A stretch of DNA of 64,000 nucleotides from Streptomyces angustmyceticus (GCF_019933235.1 NZ_CP082945.1:1612001-1676000), one strand, 5' to 3'. Positions 35,193-44,305 are shown, counted from the first letter of the stretch. Numbers and translations: made by a program. Notes: a model not told the origin generated them from the sequence alone.

Positions 35193-37213
35193 ACGGGGTC
35201 TCCTTGGGCTGGGTGCGGGCAGGAGCCGTCGCCCGGCGGCGGGGGCACGGCCTCCCGCCCGGAGGACTCGGGGAAACGGTCGAGGGCCCAGTAGCGCTCG
35301 CGCGGGAAGGGATAGGTGGGCAGGGGCACGCGCCGGCCGCGGGAGCCGGAGAGGGCGGCCCAGTCGACGTCGACGCCGTGCAGCCAGGCCTCGTGGGCCA
35401 GTTCCTCGACGGCGTCGGCCACGTCCGCGGGCCGGGCCGGCAGGTGAACCACCGGGCCGGTGCGCGTGCCCGCGTCGAGGCCCTCGCCCACGAGAACGGC
35501 GAAGGCCTTGTCGGGCACGTCGGCGACGGCGTCGTGCAGGGCGCTGCGGCGCGGGAAGGCGGCGGCGAGCAGGTCGAGGAGTTCCCCGGTTTCCGAGGCG
35601 CCGGGGGCGACGACCACGGCGAGCCGCTGCCCGGAGGCGGCACGGCGGCAGCGTACGGCCGGGTCCGTGGCGTCACGCAGGGCGGCGGCGAGGCGGGCCG
35701 AGCTGTCGTGGGGGGCACCGGCGGGGACGGTCACCACGCGCCGTGCGGGGAACGCGCGGCGGCCCACCCGCAGGGTGTGGGCGAAGTCGCCCGGGGGGAT
35801 GTCGCCGGACTCGGCGGCGTCGGCCAGCCGCCGTGCCACAGCGTCCAGTTCGACGTCGTTGCGAGCCGACAGGGCGAGCCGTACGACGGGCCGTTCCGGG
35901 GCCGCGGGGCGCTCCGGCGCAGGCGGTGCGGCAACCACGGCGACGGCGTTGTTGCCGCCGAAGCCGATGTTGTTGACCAGCGCGAACCGCTCGGTCCCGG
36001 CAAGCGTCCCGGGCTCCGTCGTCACGTGGAACGGGCTCTTCGCGAAAGCCTCGGGCTCCCGGGGCGACGCGAAGAGCGGATGAGGCACGAGGCAGCCGGT
36101 GCGGACCACGTGGACGGCGCTGAGCAGTCCCGCAAGTCCGGAAGCGGGCCCGGTGTGCCCGATGTTGGCCTTGACCGAACCGAGCGCGATGCGCCCGGCC
36201 GGCACCCCCGGGCCCAGGCCCACGGTGAGCCCGCGGATCTCCAGGCGGTCCCCGATGGGCGTGCCGACGCCGTGTCCCTCGACGTAGTCGATCTGTTCGC
36301 CGCGGACCCCGGCCGTCTCCAGGGCCCGGCCCACGACGCCGGCGATACCTGCGGCGCTGGGCACGGTGAAGCCGGCGCGGTCGGCGCCGTGGTTACCGAC
36401 GGCCGTGCCGCGCAGGACCGCGAGCACCGGGTCGCCGTCGGCCAGCGCGTCCGGGAGTCTGCGCAGCGCCACGGCGGCGACGCCCGAACTGTAGAAGGTG
36501 CCCGTGGACTTCGCGTCGTACGAGCGGCAGTAGCCGTCCACGGACAGGCTGCCGTCCGGACGCTGCCGGTAGCCGGTCTCCGGTTCGAGGACCGTCGCGC
36601 CGCCGGCCAGCGCGAGGTCGCACTCGCCCGCGAGCAGGTTCAGCACCGCCTGGTGCACGGAGTACAGGGCCGAGGCGCAGGCCGCCTGGACGCCGACGGT
36701 GGGCCCGCGCAGCCCCAGCTTGTAGGCCACGCGGGCGGGCATGAAGTCCCCGAGGCCGCCGAGGTGCAGCGGCACGTCGCTGAGCGCCGTCGGCCAACCT
36801 TCCTGCTGCGCCGTCGCGGCCAGCAAGCGTGCCGAATACGGCCCCGCGTGACTGCCGGCGAACACGCCGGTGGCACTCCCGGAGCGGGCGCCGTGCCCCG
36901 CGGACTCCAGGGCCTCCCAGCACACTTCGAGGAAGAGGCGCTGCTGCGGGTCGACGGCTTCGGCCTCCGCCCGGGAGTAACCGAAGAACTCCCCGGCGAA
37001 GTCGGCGGGCGCGCCCAGCCGGGCGGCTTTCCGGACGTACGCGGGATCGGCCCAGGTCTCCGGCTCCACCCCGGCGGCGAGCAGGTCCTCGTCGGAGAGC
37101 TCACGCACGGAGACGGTGCCCTGGTCCAGGTTGCGCCAGAACTCGTACGGATGCGACGCGTCGGGGAATCGGCACCCGGCGCCGATGACGGCGATGTCGG
37201 TGTCGCGGCTCAC
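35189..37213 (-). CDS. ketosynthase with degenerate or missing acyltransferase
   Basis: 674 residues; GTG start, 17 nt after the carrier gene. The KS domain (about 1-430) has Cys179 in VQAACAS, His314 in EGHGVGTP and His353 in KANIGH, so all three catalytic residues are present. The remainder reads like a KS-AT linker and then jumps to HGVDVDWAALSGSRGRRVPL and PTYPFPRERYW, the usual sequence after an AT. There is no AT core (no GHSxG), so it must rely on an acyltransferase in trans such as FabD. It would extend an aminoacyl or acyl starter by one unit. Confidence 0.9.
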   Translation of the reverse strand: MSRDTDIAVIGAGCRFPDASHPYEFWRNLDQGTVSVRELSDEDLLAAGVEPETWADPAYVRKAARLGAPADFAGEFFGYSRAEAEAVDPQQRLFLEVCWEALESAGHGARSGSATGVFAGSHAGPYSARLLAATAQQEGWPTALSDVPLHLGGLGDFMPARVAYKLGLRGPTVGVQAACASALYSVHQAVLNLLAGECDLALAGGATVLEPETGYRQRPDGSLSVDGYCRSYDAKSTGTFYSSGVAAVALRRLPDALADGDPVLAVLRGTAVGNHGADRAGFTVPSAAGIAGVVGRALETAGVRGEQIDYVEGHGVGTPIGDRLEIRGLTVGLGPGVPAGRIALGSVKANIGHTGPASGLAGLLSAVHVVRTGCLVPHPLFASPREPEAFAKSPFHVTTEPGTLAGTERFALVNNIGFGGNNAVAVVAAPPAPERPAAPERPVVRLALSARNDVELDAVARRLADAAESGDIPPGDFAHTLRVGRRAFPARRVVTVPAGAPHDSSARLAAALRDATDPAVRCRRAASGQRLAVVVAPGASETGELLDLLAAAFPRRSALHDAVADVPDKAFAVLVGEGLDAGTRTGPVVHLPARPADVADAVEELAHEAWLHGVDVDWAALSGSRGRRVPLPTYPFPRERYWALDRFPESSGREAVPPPPGDGSCPHPAQGDPV

Positions 37214-37230
37214 GCCTTCGCTGCCCTGTC

Positions 37231-37512
37231 TCAGCGGCCGCTGGAGAGCAGCCGGCCACTTCCCTCGTCCGCGGCGTCACCGGCGAGGAACTCGGTCTGA
37301 GCCTCCACGGTGGCGTGGTCGAAGAGTTCGGCGGCCTCGATCTCACGTCCTGCCAGGCGGTTCACGCGCTCCAGGAGAACGATGAAGAGCAGGGAGTCGC
37401 CGCCGGCCTCGAAGAAGTTCTCGTCGACCGGGACATCCTCCGGGTCCTGGTCGAGCACCTCGGCCCAGATCAGCCGTATCTGCTCCTGAAGGTCGTGCGT
37501 GGCAGTGCCCAT
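37231..37512 (-). CDS. acyl/peptidyl carrier protein
   Basis: 93 residues; ATG 37512 follows GAAAGG. LIWAEVLDQDPEDVPVDENF, then FEAGGDSLLFIVLLERVNRL, with Ser40 in GGDSL as the phosphopantetheine site. It is first gene of the nine-gene minus-strand operon and the only free-standing carrier in it, so it should hold the chain started by the adenylation enzyme and extended by the KS. Confidence 0.92.
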   Translation of the reverse strand: MGTATHDLQEQIRLIWAEVLDQDPEDVPVDENFFEAGGDSLLFIVLLERVNRLAGREIEAAELFDHATVEAQTEFLAGDAADEGSGRLLSSGR

Positions 37513-37705
37513 GGGGTTCCTTTCGGGGCGTGCCCGTCCGCGCCCGGGCACCGGTCGTCGGTGTCCCAGGCGGTTCATGAGGTGAGCGCTCCGCCGGTGC
37601 GGAGCCCGCGGACGGGCGGAGGAAGCGTCAGTGGTCGGTGGCGGCCCGGCTCGCGCACGGTGTGCGCTCCACCTGGCGAGGGCGCCGGGGCCGACCGTGG
37701 GACCC

Positions 37706-37734
37706 ATCCTCCGAACCGGGATTTACCCCGTCAA
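37706..37734 (-). promoter_or_regulatory. candidate promoter of the NRPS/PKS operon
   Basis: On the minus strand TTGACG (37734-37729) and GAGGAT (37711-37706) are spaced by 17 nt, close to the vegetative consensus. This lies about 195 nt before the carrier-protein start, leaving a long leader in which I see no clear structure. Confidence 0.45.
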
Positions 37735-37766
37735 GAAATGTCTGTCGAACGGACGTTGCTGCCGTG

Positions 37767-39098
37767 TCAGGCGAGGGAGCCCGCGCCCTTCCCTCCACTC
37801 TGGACGGTCCTGGCCTCGGGCACTGCCCCTGTTTCCGGGGCTTCCACGGGCGCGGACCGGGCCTGTGCCGCATAGTCCAGCCGGAGCCCGCGGACACCGG
37901 GAACCGCGGCCGTGCCCACGCAGACCACCGCGACCAGGACGGCCGCGGCGGCGAACGGCACCCGCTCGCCCCACAGCGACAGGGCGACCGGCGCCAGGAT
38001 CACGCCGAGCGGCTGCGCGGCCAGCGAGACCAGCCAGTCGTAGGAGCTGACCCGGGCGAGCGCGCTCTGCGGGATGACCGCCTGGACGGTGGAGTCCCAG
38101 GTGGGGTTGAGGAAGCCGAGGGCGGCAAGGGCGATGCCGTAGCCGGTCGCCAGGAGCAGGACGGGGGCGCCGGCGGCGAACAGCGTGAGCGGCAGCGCGT
38201 AGCTGGCCAGGGCGATGTTGCCGACGAGCACCGGCCGCTTCGGGCGGGCCCAGCCCGACACGAGCGAGCCGAGGAGGAGGCCGACGCCGCCCGCCTGGGT
38301 CACCGCAACCCAGGAGCCCTCGCCGCCGAGCCGCTTCACGGCGATGAGCGGACCGAGCGTGAGCAGGATATTGGCGACGAAGTTCCAGACGGCATGCGCG
38401 ATGAGGCTGGTCCAGTACCAGTCCCGGGCCCGCACCTCCGTGAACCCCTCGATCAGGTCGGCCCGGATGGAGCGGCGCTCAGCAGGACCGGCAGAGGCCC
38501 CCTCCGTCGCCTCTGCGCCTTTGTCCAGGCGTATCAGGAGCATCAGGGTGGCGCTGATGCCGAAGGCGGTCGCATCGGCGACGAAGACCCAGCCGAAGCC
38601 GACTGCGAAGATCAGGGCGCCGGCGAGGGCAGGGCCCGCCAGCAGGGAGACGCTCTTGGCCACACCCATCAGGGAATTGGCCTTGATCCGCTGGCCGCCG
38701 GAAGCGGGCACGGTCTTGGTGACCAGGGGCGAGAGGTTGGACAGGCCGACCGCCGACGCCGCCCCCGCTACCACCTGGGCCACGGCGATGAGCGCGATGC
38801 TGGGGTTGTCACCCAGCAGCTCCACGGCCACCACCGCCTGGGTGACCATGCGCGTGAGATCCGCGACGAGGGCGACCTTGCGGGTGTCGAACCGGTCGGC
38901 GACCGCGCCGGCGACCGGCAGCAGCACGAGCCTGGTGCCAAGGGCGCACCCGAGCACCACCGCGAGCATGGTGGCGGAGCCGGTGACCTCGACGACGGCC
39001 AGGCTCAACGCGGTGGGCACTAGGGCGTCGCTCAGCGTGGACATGGTCCGGCTGACGAACAGCAGCCGGAAGTTGCGGAGGCGCAAGGGGTGGGTCAT
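37767..39098 (-). CDS. MFS exporter
   Basis: 443 residues, with about twelve transmembrane helices and the MFS loop AGAVADRFDTRKVALVADL after helix 2. This is the MFS_3/enterobactin-exporter-like branch (LRNFRLLFVSRTMSTLSDAL start). The likely start is leaderless: TAATCT on the minus strand ends 6 nt before the ATG. It is divergent from a MarR gene and next to the NRPS/PKS operon, so it probably exports that product or confers self-resistance under MarR control. Confidence 0.9.
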   Translation of the reverse strand: MTHPLRLRNFRLLFVSRTMSTLSDALVPTALSLAVVEVTGSATMLAVVLGCALGTRLVLLPVAGAVADRFDTRKVALVADLTRMVTQAVVAVELLGDNPSIALIAVAQVVAGAASAVGLSNLSPLVTKTVPASGGQRIKANSLMGVAKSVSLLAGPALAGALIFAVGFGWVFVADATAFGISATLMLLIRLDKGAEATEGASAGPAERRSIRADLIEGFTEVRARDWYWTSLIAHAVWNFVANILLTLGPLIAVKRLGGEGSWVAVTQAGGVGLLLGSLVSGWARPKRPVLVGNIALASYALPLTLFAAGAPVLLLATGYGIALAALGFLNPTWDSTVQAVIPQSALARVSSYDWLVSLAAQPLGVILAPVALSLWGERVPFAAAAVLVAVVCVGTAAVPGVRGLRLDYAAQARSAPVEAPETGAVPEARTVQSGGKGAGSLA

Positions 39099-39166
39099 GA
39101 CGGGAGATTAATTCGACATCGCAATATTCGGCAACGTACTTTATGGCGACGAAGTAAAATGTATTC
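39099..39166. promoter_or_regulatory. divergent leaderless promoters with MarR-type operator
   Basis: A 68-nt AT-rich gap between the MFS and MarR starts. TAATCT (minus, 39110-39105) and TAAAAT (plus, 39155-39160) each end 6 nt before their ATG, suggesting that both mRNAs begin at the start codon. TACTT (39137-39141) and AAGTA (39152-39156) form an inverted repeat between them, a plausible MarR site covering both promoters. Confidence 0.55.
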
Positions 39167-39673
39167 ATGACCGAGCGCGACTCCGTGGACGAACACGTCA
39201 CCCGCTGGCGGCGGATCCTGCCGTCACTCGACCCCGTGGTGGAGGGCACGGTGACCCGGATGTCCTTGCTGGTCCAACACTTGGGCCGGGCCAGGGAGGC
39301 CGCACTCGCCGAACACGGCCTGCAGAGCTTCGAGTACCTGACACTGCGCGCCCTGTCCGGCCGCGGTGGCCGGGCCACCCCCTCGGAGCTCGTGGCCGAA
39401 CTGCGGCTCTCCCCCTCGGCGATGACCAGCCGCCTCGACGGCCTGGAGCGGCGCGCGTTCGTCCGACGCTCGGCGTCCGTGACGGACCGCCGCAAGGTGA
39501 CCGTCGAGCTCACCCCCGCCGGGCAGGCCGCCTGGCAGTCCGCTCTGGAGACCGAGGGCCGCGAGGAGCACCGCATCCTGCGGGCCCTCGACCCGGCCGA
39601 ACAGGGACTCCTCGCGGACCTGCTGCGCCGCGTCCTGCTCGAAGCCGAACGCGGGCCGCGCTCCAGCGCGTGA
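39167..39673 (+). CDS. MarR-family regulator
   Basis: 168 residues. The winged helix is clear: FEYLTLRALSGRGGRATPSE, LVAELRLSPSAMTSRLDGLE, then RRSASVTDRRKVTVELTPAG with the DRR wing. MarR proteins usually repress a neighbouring exporter and let go on binding a small phenolic or antibiotic. The divergent MFS gene is the obvious target. Confidence 0.92.
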   Translation: MTERDSVDEHVTRWRRILPSLDPVVEGTVTRMSLLVQHLGRAREAALAEHGLQSFEYLTLRALSGRGGRATPSELVAELRLSPSAMTSRLDGLERRAFVRRSASVTDRRKVTVELTPAGQAAWQSALETEGREEHRILRALDPAEQGLLADLLRRVLLEAERGPRSSA

Positions 39674-39729
39674 TCACATGACGACGCCCGGCGGGCACGG
39701 TCCCGGCGGACACCGTGCCGAAAGTGCCG

Positions 39730-40749
39730 TCAGCCCGCGCGCTGCGCGTCCTCCTGCTCCTGCGGGCGGGAGAGTTCCCGGGCGAACCGCTCCCACTCCT
39801 CGGCGTAGCACTGGGCCAGATCGGCGACCGTGACCGCGCAGTGCGGCGGCACGGCGGCCAGCAGCCGCTCGCCTGCTTCGATATCCAGAGCCCGCGCGCT
39901 CAGCCACCGCACCAGCGCACGCCCCGGTTCGGTCAGCCGGAGCGAGGGGTCGCTCGCCAGACTGCGCAGCGCCGTCACCCGATTGCGGCCCACGTCGGGA
40001 TCTCTGCGCACCCCCGCCACGGTGGACCGGGTCCCGCGTTTGTCGGTCCGGCTCACTCCGGCCGACTCCGGCTGCTCACCGCCGCGCATGCGCCGGGAGA
40101 CGTCGTGGGCGGTGCTGACGGAGATCCCTGCGAAGGCGGCCACCTCGCGCAACGGGACCCCGGGGCGTTCGGCCAGCAGGGTCCGGGCGATCTCCCGGCG
40201 CAGGGCCGGGTCGGCCGGGCGGGCACGGCCGTCCTGCCCGACGCGCGTGTTCGGCTGAGGAATATCCTCGGTCGAGCGCCTGCGGGCCGCCCCCACAGTC
40301 TTCGGGGACAGGTCCGTGATCCGGGCGATCGCCCGGTCCGACCAGGCGGGGTGCATCCGCAGGATCCGCTCGGCCGCGAGCTTGCGGTCCTTGAGGGTCA
40401 GCGGCAGGCCGTGGGTGATGTTCGCCCTGACGGCCTGGATGAAGACCTCGTCGGCCGGGCCGTCGAGGTAGCGGACCGCGATATCGCGCTCGCCCCGTAG
40501 CACCGCCGCCTGTAACCGGTGCATGCCGTCGATCACTTGGCGCGTGGCACGGTGCACGAGGATCGGGTCGAAGCCCCGGGGCGACTCGGCGAGGGCCTGG
40601 ACGTGGTCCGGATCGATGCCGCCGGCCCGGGGTGAGTCGCCGTCCTTGAGGCTGCTCACCGGGACCCTGATCACCGGGCGCGGCACGCCCCGCAATCCTG
40701 GCCCGGGCACCACCGACATGTCCTTCGTCTCTGTGGGCGTCTTCGACAA
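39730..40749 (-). CDS. StrR-type ParB-domain pathway regulator
   Basis: 339 residues from TTG 40749, with GGGGGAG 6 nt upstream; ATG 40719 is the alternative. The N-terminal ParB-like domain reads VIRVPVSSLKDGDSPRAGGI, FDPILVHRATRQVIDGMHRL and VRANITHGLPLTLKDRKLAA. The HTH PAWSDRAIARITDLSPKTVG follows. This is the pattern of StrR/NovG/Bbr antibiotic-pathway activators. It carries a TTA codon (codon 79), so translation should depend on bldA. It lies between the NRPS locus and the AfsA locus and could activate either. Confidence 0.85.
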   Translation of the reverse strand: MSKTPTETKDMSVVPGPGLRGVPRPVIRVPVSSLKDGDSPRAGGIDPDHVQALAESPRGFDPILVHRATRQVIDGMHRLQAAVLRGERDIAVRYLDGPADEVFIQAVRANITHGLPLTLKDRKLAAERILRMHPAWSDRAIARITDLSPKTVGAARRRSTEDIPQPNTRVGQDGRARPADPALRREIARTLLAERPGVPLREVAAFAGISVSTAHDVSRRMRGGEQPESAGVSRTDKRGTRSTVAGVRRDPDVGRNRVTALRSLASDPSLRLTEPGRALVRWLSARALDIEAGERLLAAVPPHCAVTVADLAQCYAEEWERFARELSRPQEQEDAQRAG

Positions 40750-40924
40750 CGCAGGCTCCCCCTATTTTCTTCGCGTGCGGCAGTACCGCCCACACGCATC
40801 CCCTGTTCTCCTTAGCGAAAGATCATTTGCCAGACTTGTCAAGCCTTGGCCAACTCCGCCGATCAGAGCCGAACGCGGTCCGCTCCCCTGTGCCCGCCGC
40901 CCCGCCCGTGACACCATGACGGCC

Positions 40925-42166
40925 ATGCGGCAGCGACAGATGTTTCTCCTGGAGCAGCCGGGGTTCGGGGCCCGGCTACGGGAGATCAGGCAGGCTCGCG
41001 GCATGCTGCAGTCGGAGCTGACCGGCCCGGGCATGTCACCGGCCTATCTCTCACGCCTCGAGTCCGGCAACCGGCCTCCGACGGAACGGGCCCTCGCGTA
41101 CCTCAGCGACAAACTCGGCGTTCCCGCCGAGATCTTCCGCCGGGACGATCCCGACGAAGCCGCACAGCAGCTCGCGGTGGCGCTCTCCAGCAGCGCCACC
41201 GAGGACATCGACATCGTGCCGCTGCTGCTGCGCAGCCTGGAACGGCCCGGCGCGATGGACCCCGCCCTGCGCTGGCAGGCACTGTGGATCCTCGCCGAGA
41301 CCTACAGCGCTCAGGAGGACCGGGACCAGGAACAGTCCGTCCTCCGGGACCTCGTCGCACTCGGCACCGCCATCGGCAACCCCCGCCTCGAGGTCCGCGG
41401 CCGGACCCGGCTCGCCCGCTGCCTGCGGGACGGCGGCCGGCTCCGGGAAGCACTGGGCGCCGCGCGCGACGCCCACGCGCTCGCCGTCGCCGCGGCCATG
41501 CCACCGCCGGACACAGCCCGCGCGCTCCTGGCCCTCGTCCTGCTGGAGGCCGACACGGGGCGGCACAACGAAGCCGCCTCCCACACGGAGGAGTTGCTGG
41601 CCCTCACGGCAGCACTGCCCCTGCGGCTGGGCGCCGAGGCCCTGTGTACGGCAAGCACGGTACGTGTCCGCCAGAAACGGCACGCGGAAGCCGTCCGGCT
41701 GCTCGAACAGGCCCTGGAACGGCTCGATCCCGGCGCGGGCCCGCACTCCGGGGACATCCTGCCCTGGCTGCGGCTGCGGTTGGCCGCGGCGTGGCTGTTC
41801 CTCCAGATGCCCCCGCGCGGCCCGGCCGAGGCCGGGCGCCGACTGCGCGAGGCCGCTCCTGTCGTCGACCTGCTGGGCAACGCCGCCTGCCGCCGCGAGT
41901 TCCTGCTGCTCCGCTCGTATCTCGCCTTCCACCAGGGCGATCACACCACCGCGCGCGAACTGTGCGACCGCGTCGGCGAGGACGGCGGGCGCCTCGCCTT
42001 CCGGGACCGAATCCGCCTCCGGGCGCTGCGCAGCCAGCTGGCTCTCTTCCACGAGCACGGCGAGCGCAGCGTGGAGCTGACCGGCCTGGCGCGCCAGGCC
42101 GAGCGGGCGGGCGACGTCCGCCTCACGGCCGAGGATCGGCGCTCGGCCGTCCTGCCGACGCGGTAG
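40925..42166 (+). CDS. XRE helix-turn-helix protein with TPR-like repeats
   Basis: 413 residues from ATG 40925, chosen because CACCAT ends 7 nt upstream (leaderless); ATG 40916 is in frame. The HTH is FGARLREIRQARGMLQSELT, SPAYLSRLESGNRPPTERAL. The rest is helical repeat (TPR-like) from about residue 90, e.g. HTEELLALTAALPLRLGAEA. Such proteins may sense small peptides or metabolites. It is convergent with the AfsA-like gene and divergent from the StrR-type gene. Confidence 0.85.
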   Translation: MRQRQMFLLEQPGFGARLREIRQARGMLQSELTGPGMSPAYLSRLESGNRPPTERALAYLSDKLGVPAEIFRRDDPDEAAQQLAVALSSSATEDIDIVPLLLRSLERPGAMDPALRWQALWILAETYSAQEDRDQEQSVLRDLVALGTAIGNPRLEVRGRTRLARCLRDGGRLREALGAARDAHALAVAAAMPPPDTARALLALVLLEADTGRHNEAASHTEELLALTAALPLRLGAEALCTASTVRVRQKRHAEAVRLLEQALERLDPGAGPHSGDILPWLRLRLAAAWLFLQMPPRGPAEAGRRLREAAPVVDLLGNAACRREFLLLRSYLAFHQGDHTTARELCDRVGEDGGRLAFRDRIRLRALRSQLALFHEHGERSVELTGLARQAERAGDVRLTAEDRRSAVLPTR

Positions 42167-42294
42167 CCGGTTCCGCACTGACGTTCTCGGACGGGCCTGG
42201 GGCACGCCGCCGTTGCACAGCAGATTCGGTGCATTGCCACGGGTGTACGCCCACGCCTCTCGCACGCAGCCCGGGTTACCTGGTGTACGGCGCA

Positions 42295-43221
42295 TCACGG
42301 GGCAGATGCGAGTGTGACCGTGCAGGTAAAGAGCTCTTCTCCGTGCTGAACGGCGTCGACGCCCACTGGCTGCCCGTCGTCGAGCGGCAGTTCGCACCTG
42401 GATTGAATCCAGCACGGAGCATCCAGCTCTACGTAGCGCCGGAAGACGGCATCGAGTCCGACCGCCACCGTTGGTCTCGGGTGCGCCGCTTCGTGGGCGG
42501 ACTGGCGTGCAGCCTCGAGCAGGAGCATGCCAGGGACATGGTCGACCGGATGATCGAAGAGAACACGATGCGAGAGGTCCGCGCGCAACCGGCTGCAGTT
42601 GGGCGAGTCAGTCGTCGACAGAACGACGTCCGCCAGTTGTTCGCGGGAGACTCGCTGGGGAGCTGTCGGAGGTACGGCAGGTATGGCCCGGCTTGTGGCC
42701 CAGTCGATGTCCGCATATCTGCGACGCAACCGCTTGTAGATTGCCGGCGGATGATTGCGGAAGCCTAACTCCGCCGTGCCGAGCGGCAAGCCCTCGCGGA
42801 ACATGTCGACTCGCATGGTGAGCGAAGCCAGCCCTCCCGTTCGACGGATGACGTCGGTGCAGGCGATGCGCAGCTCGATTTCAGCAGTGGACCCGTCGCT
42901 CTCCAGAGCTGTGGGATCGAGGTTCTGGCGGTAGTAGCCCCATGACTGCTTGTGCCCGAACGGCACACCGTATGCGACATGACTGAGCAGTGGTACCGCC
43001 TGCCGGATCGACTCCGCACCGAGCAGCGGGTCGAACAGGCCATGCACAGGATGGTAAAAGCCGTGGTCGATGGGCCAGCGTGCAGTGACAAGAAAAGTGT
43101 CCGGGCCGCTCGCTCTGCACCCGGTGAGGAGGACCTCGGACTCATCCTCCTTGTGCACGTACTCCCTGGGCACGCGCGAAGCGACGGAAGCCAGCACTGC
43201 ACTGGGATCCATGGTGAGCAA
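42295..43221 (-). CDS. AfsA-type gamma-butyrolactone synthase
   Basis: 308 residues from TTG 43221 (AAGGGGG 7 nt upstream); ATG 43212 is the alternative. Two AfsA hot-dog repeats are present: first IDHGFYHPVHGLFDPLLGAE, SIRQAVPLLSHVAYGVPFGH; second HRVLFDHPVDHVPGMLLLEA, ARQSAH. This matches AfsA, ScbA and BarX, which join a beta-ketoacyl-ACP to dihydroxyacetone phosphate in the first step of gamma-butyrolactone or butenolide hormones. It has a TTA codon at 152, so bldA control is likely. An ARE-like site lies 72-99 nt upstream. Confidence 0.93.
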   Translation of the reverse strand: MLTMDPSAVLASVASRVPREYVHKEDESEVLLTGCRASGPDTFLVTARWPIDHGFYHPVHGLFDPLLGAESIRQAVPLLSHVAYGVPFGHKQSWGYYRQNLDPTALESDGSTAEIELRIACTDVIRRTGGLASLTMRVDMFREGLPLGTAELGFRNHPPAIYKRLRRRYADIDWATSRAIPAVPPTAPQRVSREQLADVVLSTTDSPNCSRLRADLSHRVLFDHPVDHVPGMLLLEAARQSAHEAAHPRPTVAVGLDAVFRRYVELDAPCWIQSRCELPLDDGQPVGVDAVQHGEELFTCTVTLASAP

Positions 43222-43292
43222 CTGAATTCCCCCTTGTGACAGCGGAAGGACCTCACGCCCTGGGACGTCGAGGTGCTGCGATGCTGTGCACC

Positions 43293-43320
43293 ACAACATA
43301 AAGAGTGCTCGTTTTGTTTT
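43293..43320 (-). promoter_or_regulatory. ARE-like site 1, upstream of the AfsA-type gene
   Basis: ACAACATAAAGAGTGCTCG followed by TTTTGTTTT. It shares the AACATA-x-x-GA-x-x-G core with the other ARE-like sites in this locus and ends in the GTTT-rich half typical of autoregulatory elements bound by gamma-butyrolactone receptors. Confidence 0.6.
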
Positions 43321-43457
43321 GGGTAAGGTGAAGGTAAAAAGATCTTTGAGTGAGGCCACGTGCCGGGCCAGAGGGGTGCGTGCGACCTGCCGATGACCGG
43401 CTCCACCCCTGGTGGCAGCCGAGTTGGTGCGTGCAGCCCCCGCGACTTGCCAGCAGT

Positions 43458-43478
43458 AACATAACGAGCGTTTCATCT
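43458..43478 (+). promoter_or_regulatory. ARE-like site 2, upstream of the receptor gene
   Basis: AACATAACGAGCGTTTCATC lies just ahead of the receptor's ribosome site AAGGAGG. It matches site 4 (AACATAGCGAACGTTCTCTA) in 14 of 20 positions. Its position suggests autorepression of the receptor. Confidence 0.65.
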
Positions 43479-43496
43479 GAACTAAGGAGGCCGGCC

Positions 43497-44153
43497 GTGG
43501 GGTCAGCCAGGCAAGAGCGGGCGATACTGACACGCAAGGCGCTCATTCGCGCGGCGGCGGAGGTGTTCGATGAGAGCGGCTTCGCCGGCGCCAGCATCAG
43601 TCGCATCCTTCAGCGTGCGGGGATGACGGCAGGAGCCTTGTACTTCCACTTCAGCTCCAAGGAAGACCTTGCCAAGGCCGTGATGAACGCTCAGCCCGGC
43701 ACGATCGTGCCGTTGCTCGACTCGGAGGGGCTCCAGCAGTTGGTCGACATCACGTTGATCTGGGCCCGCCGCCTGCAGACCGACCCGCTGCTGCGTGCGG
43801 GAGTCCGGCTCACAGGGGAGCAGGAAACCTTCGGAATGCGCGACTCCACCCCCTATCAAGAGTGGAGTCAAGTGATGGAAGAGTGTTTGCGGGTTGCCCA
43901 GCACAAGGGCGAGCTGCAGGCGGGCGTTGAACCGTGGGAGCTTGCCGAGTTGCTCGTCGAGTCCTGTACCGGCATGCAGATGTATGCGGCTGCCAAGAGT
44001 TGCCGAGCGGATCTTCCGGACCGCGTGGTCCGCATGTGGCGACTTTTGCTGCCAGGCGTCGCCGTGCCGGCCGTGGTTGCCCGAACCGAAGTGAATCCCA
44101 CCCGTGCCATGCCGATCGGTGAGGCGGTGGCCCCGGCGGGGCCCTCTGACTGA
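43497..44153 (+). CDS. TetR-family gamma-butyrolactone receptor (ArpA/ScbR-type)
   Basis: 218 residues; GTG after AAGGAGG. N-terminal HTH: ARQERAILTRKALIRAAAEV, SRILQRAGMTAGALYFHFSS. The region YQEWSQVMEECLRVAQHKGE aligns with the ligand pocket of ArpA, and Trp123 falls at the conserved Trp that contacts the hormone. Size and motifs match true receptors. It is divergent from the AfsA-type gene with ARE-like sites at both promoters, so it probably represses both until the signal builds up. Confidence 0.92.
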   Translation: MGSARQERAILTRKALIRAAAEVFDESGFAGASISRILQRAGMTAGALYFHFSSKEDLAKAVMNAQPGTIVPLLDSEGLQQLVDITLIWARRLQTDPLLRAGVRLTGEQETFGMRDSTPYQEWSQVMEECLRVAQHKGELQAGVEPWELAELLVESCTGMQMYAAAKSCRADLPDRVVRMWRLLLPGVAVPAVVARTEVNPTRAMPIGEAVAPAGPSD

Positions 44154-44305
44154 CACTCCTCCGCCACCTCATCGTGACCGCCCCCTGCTGGTCGTACGGG
44201 CAACGGCAAGTAGTCTTCGCCGAGTTGAGCCCGCTGCCTCATGGCATGTCCGGCTCGGCAGCGCCATACAGGCGCGGTTCCTATCACCGCAGGGGGAAGC
44301 AGCAC

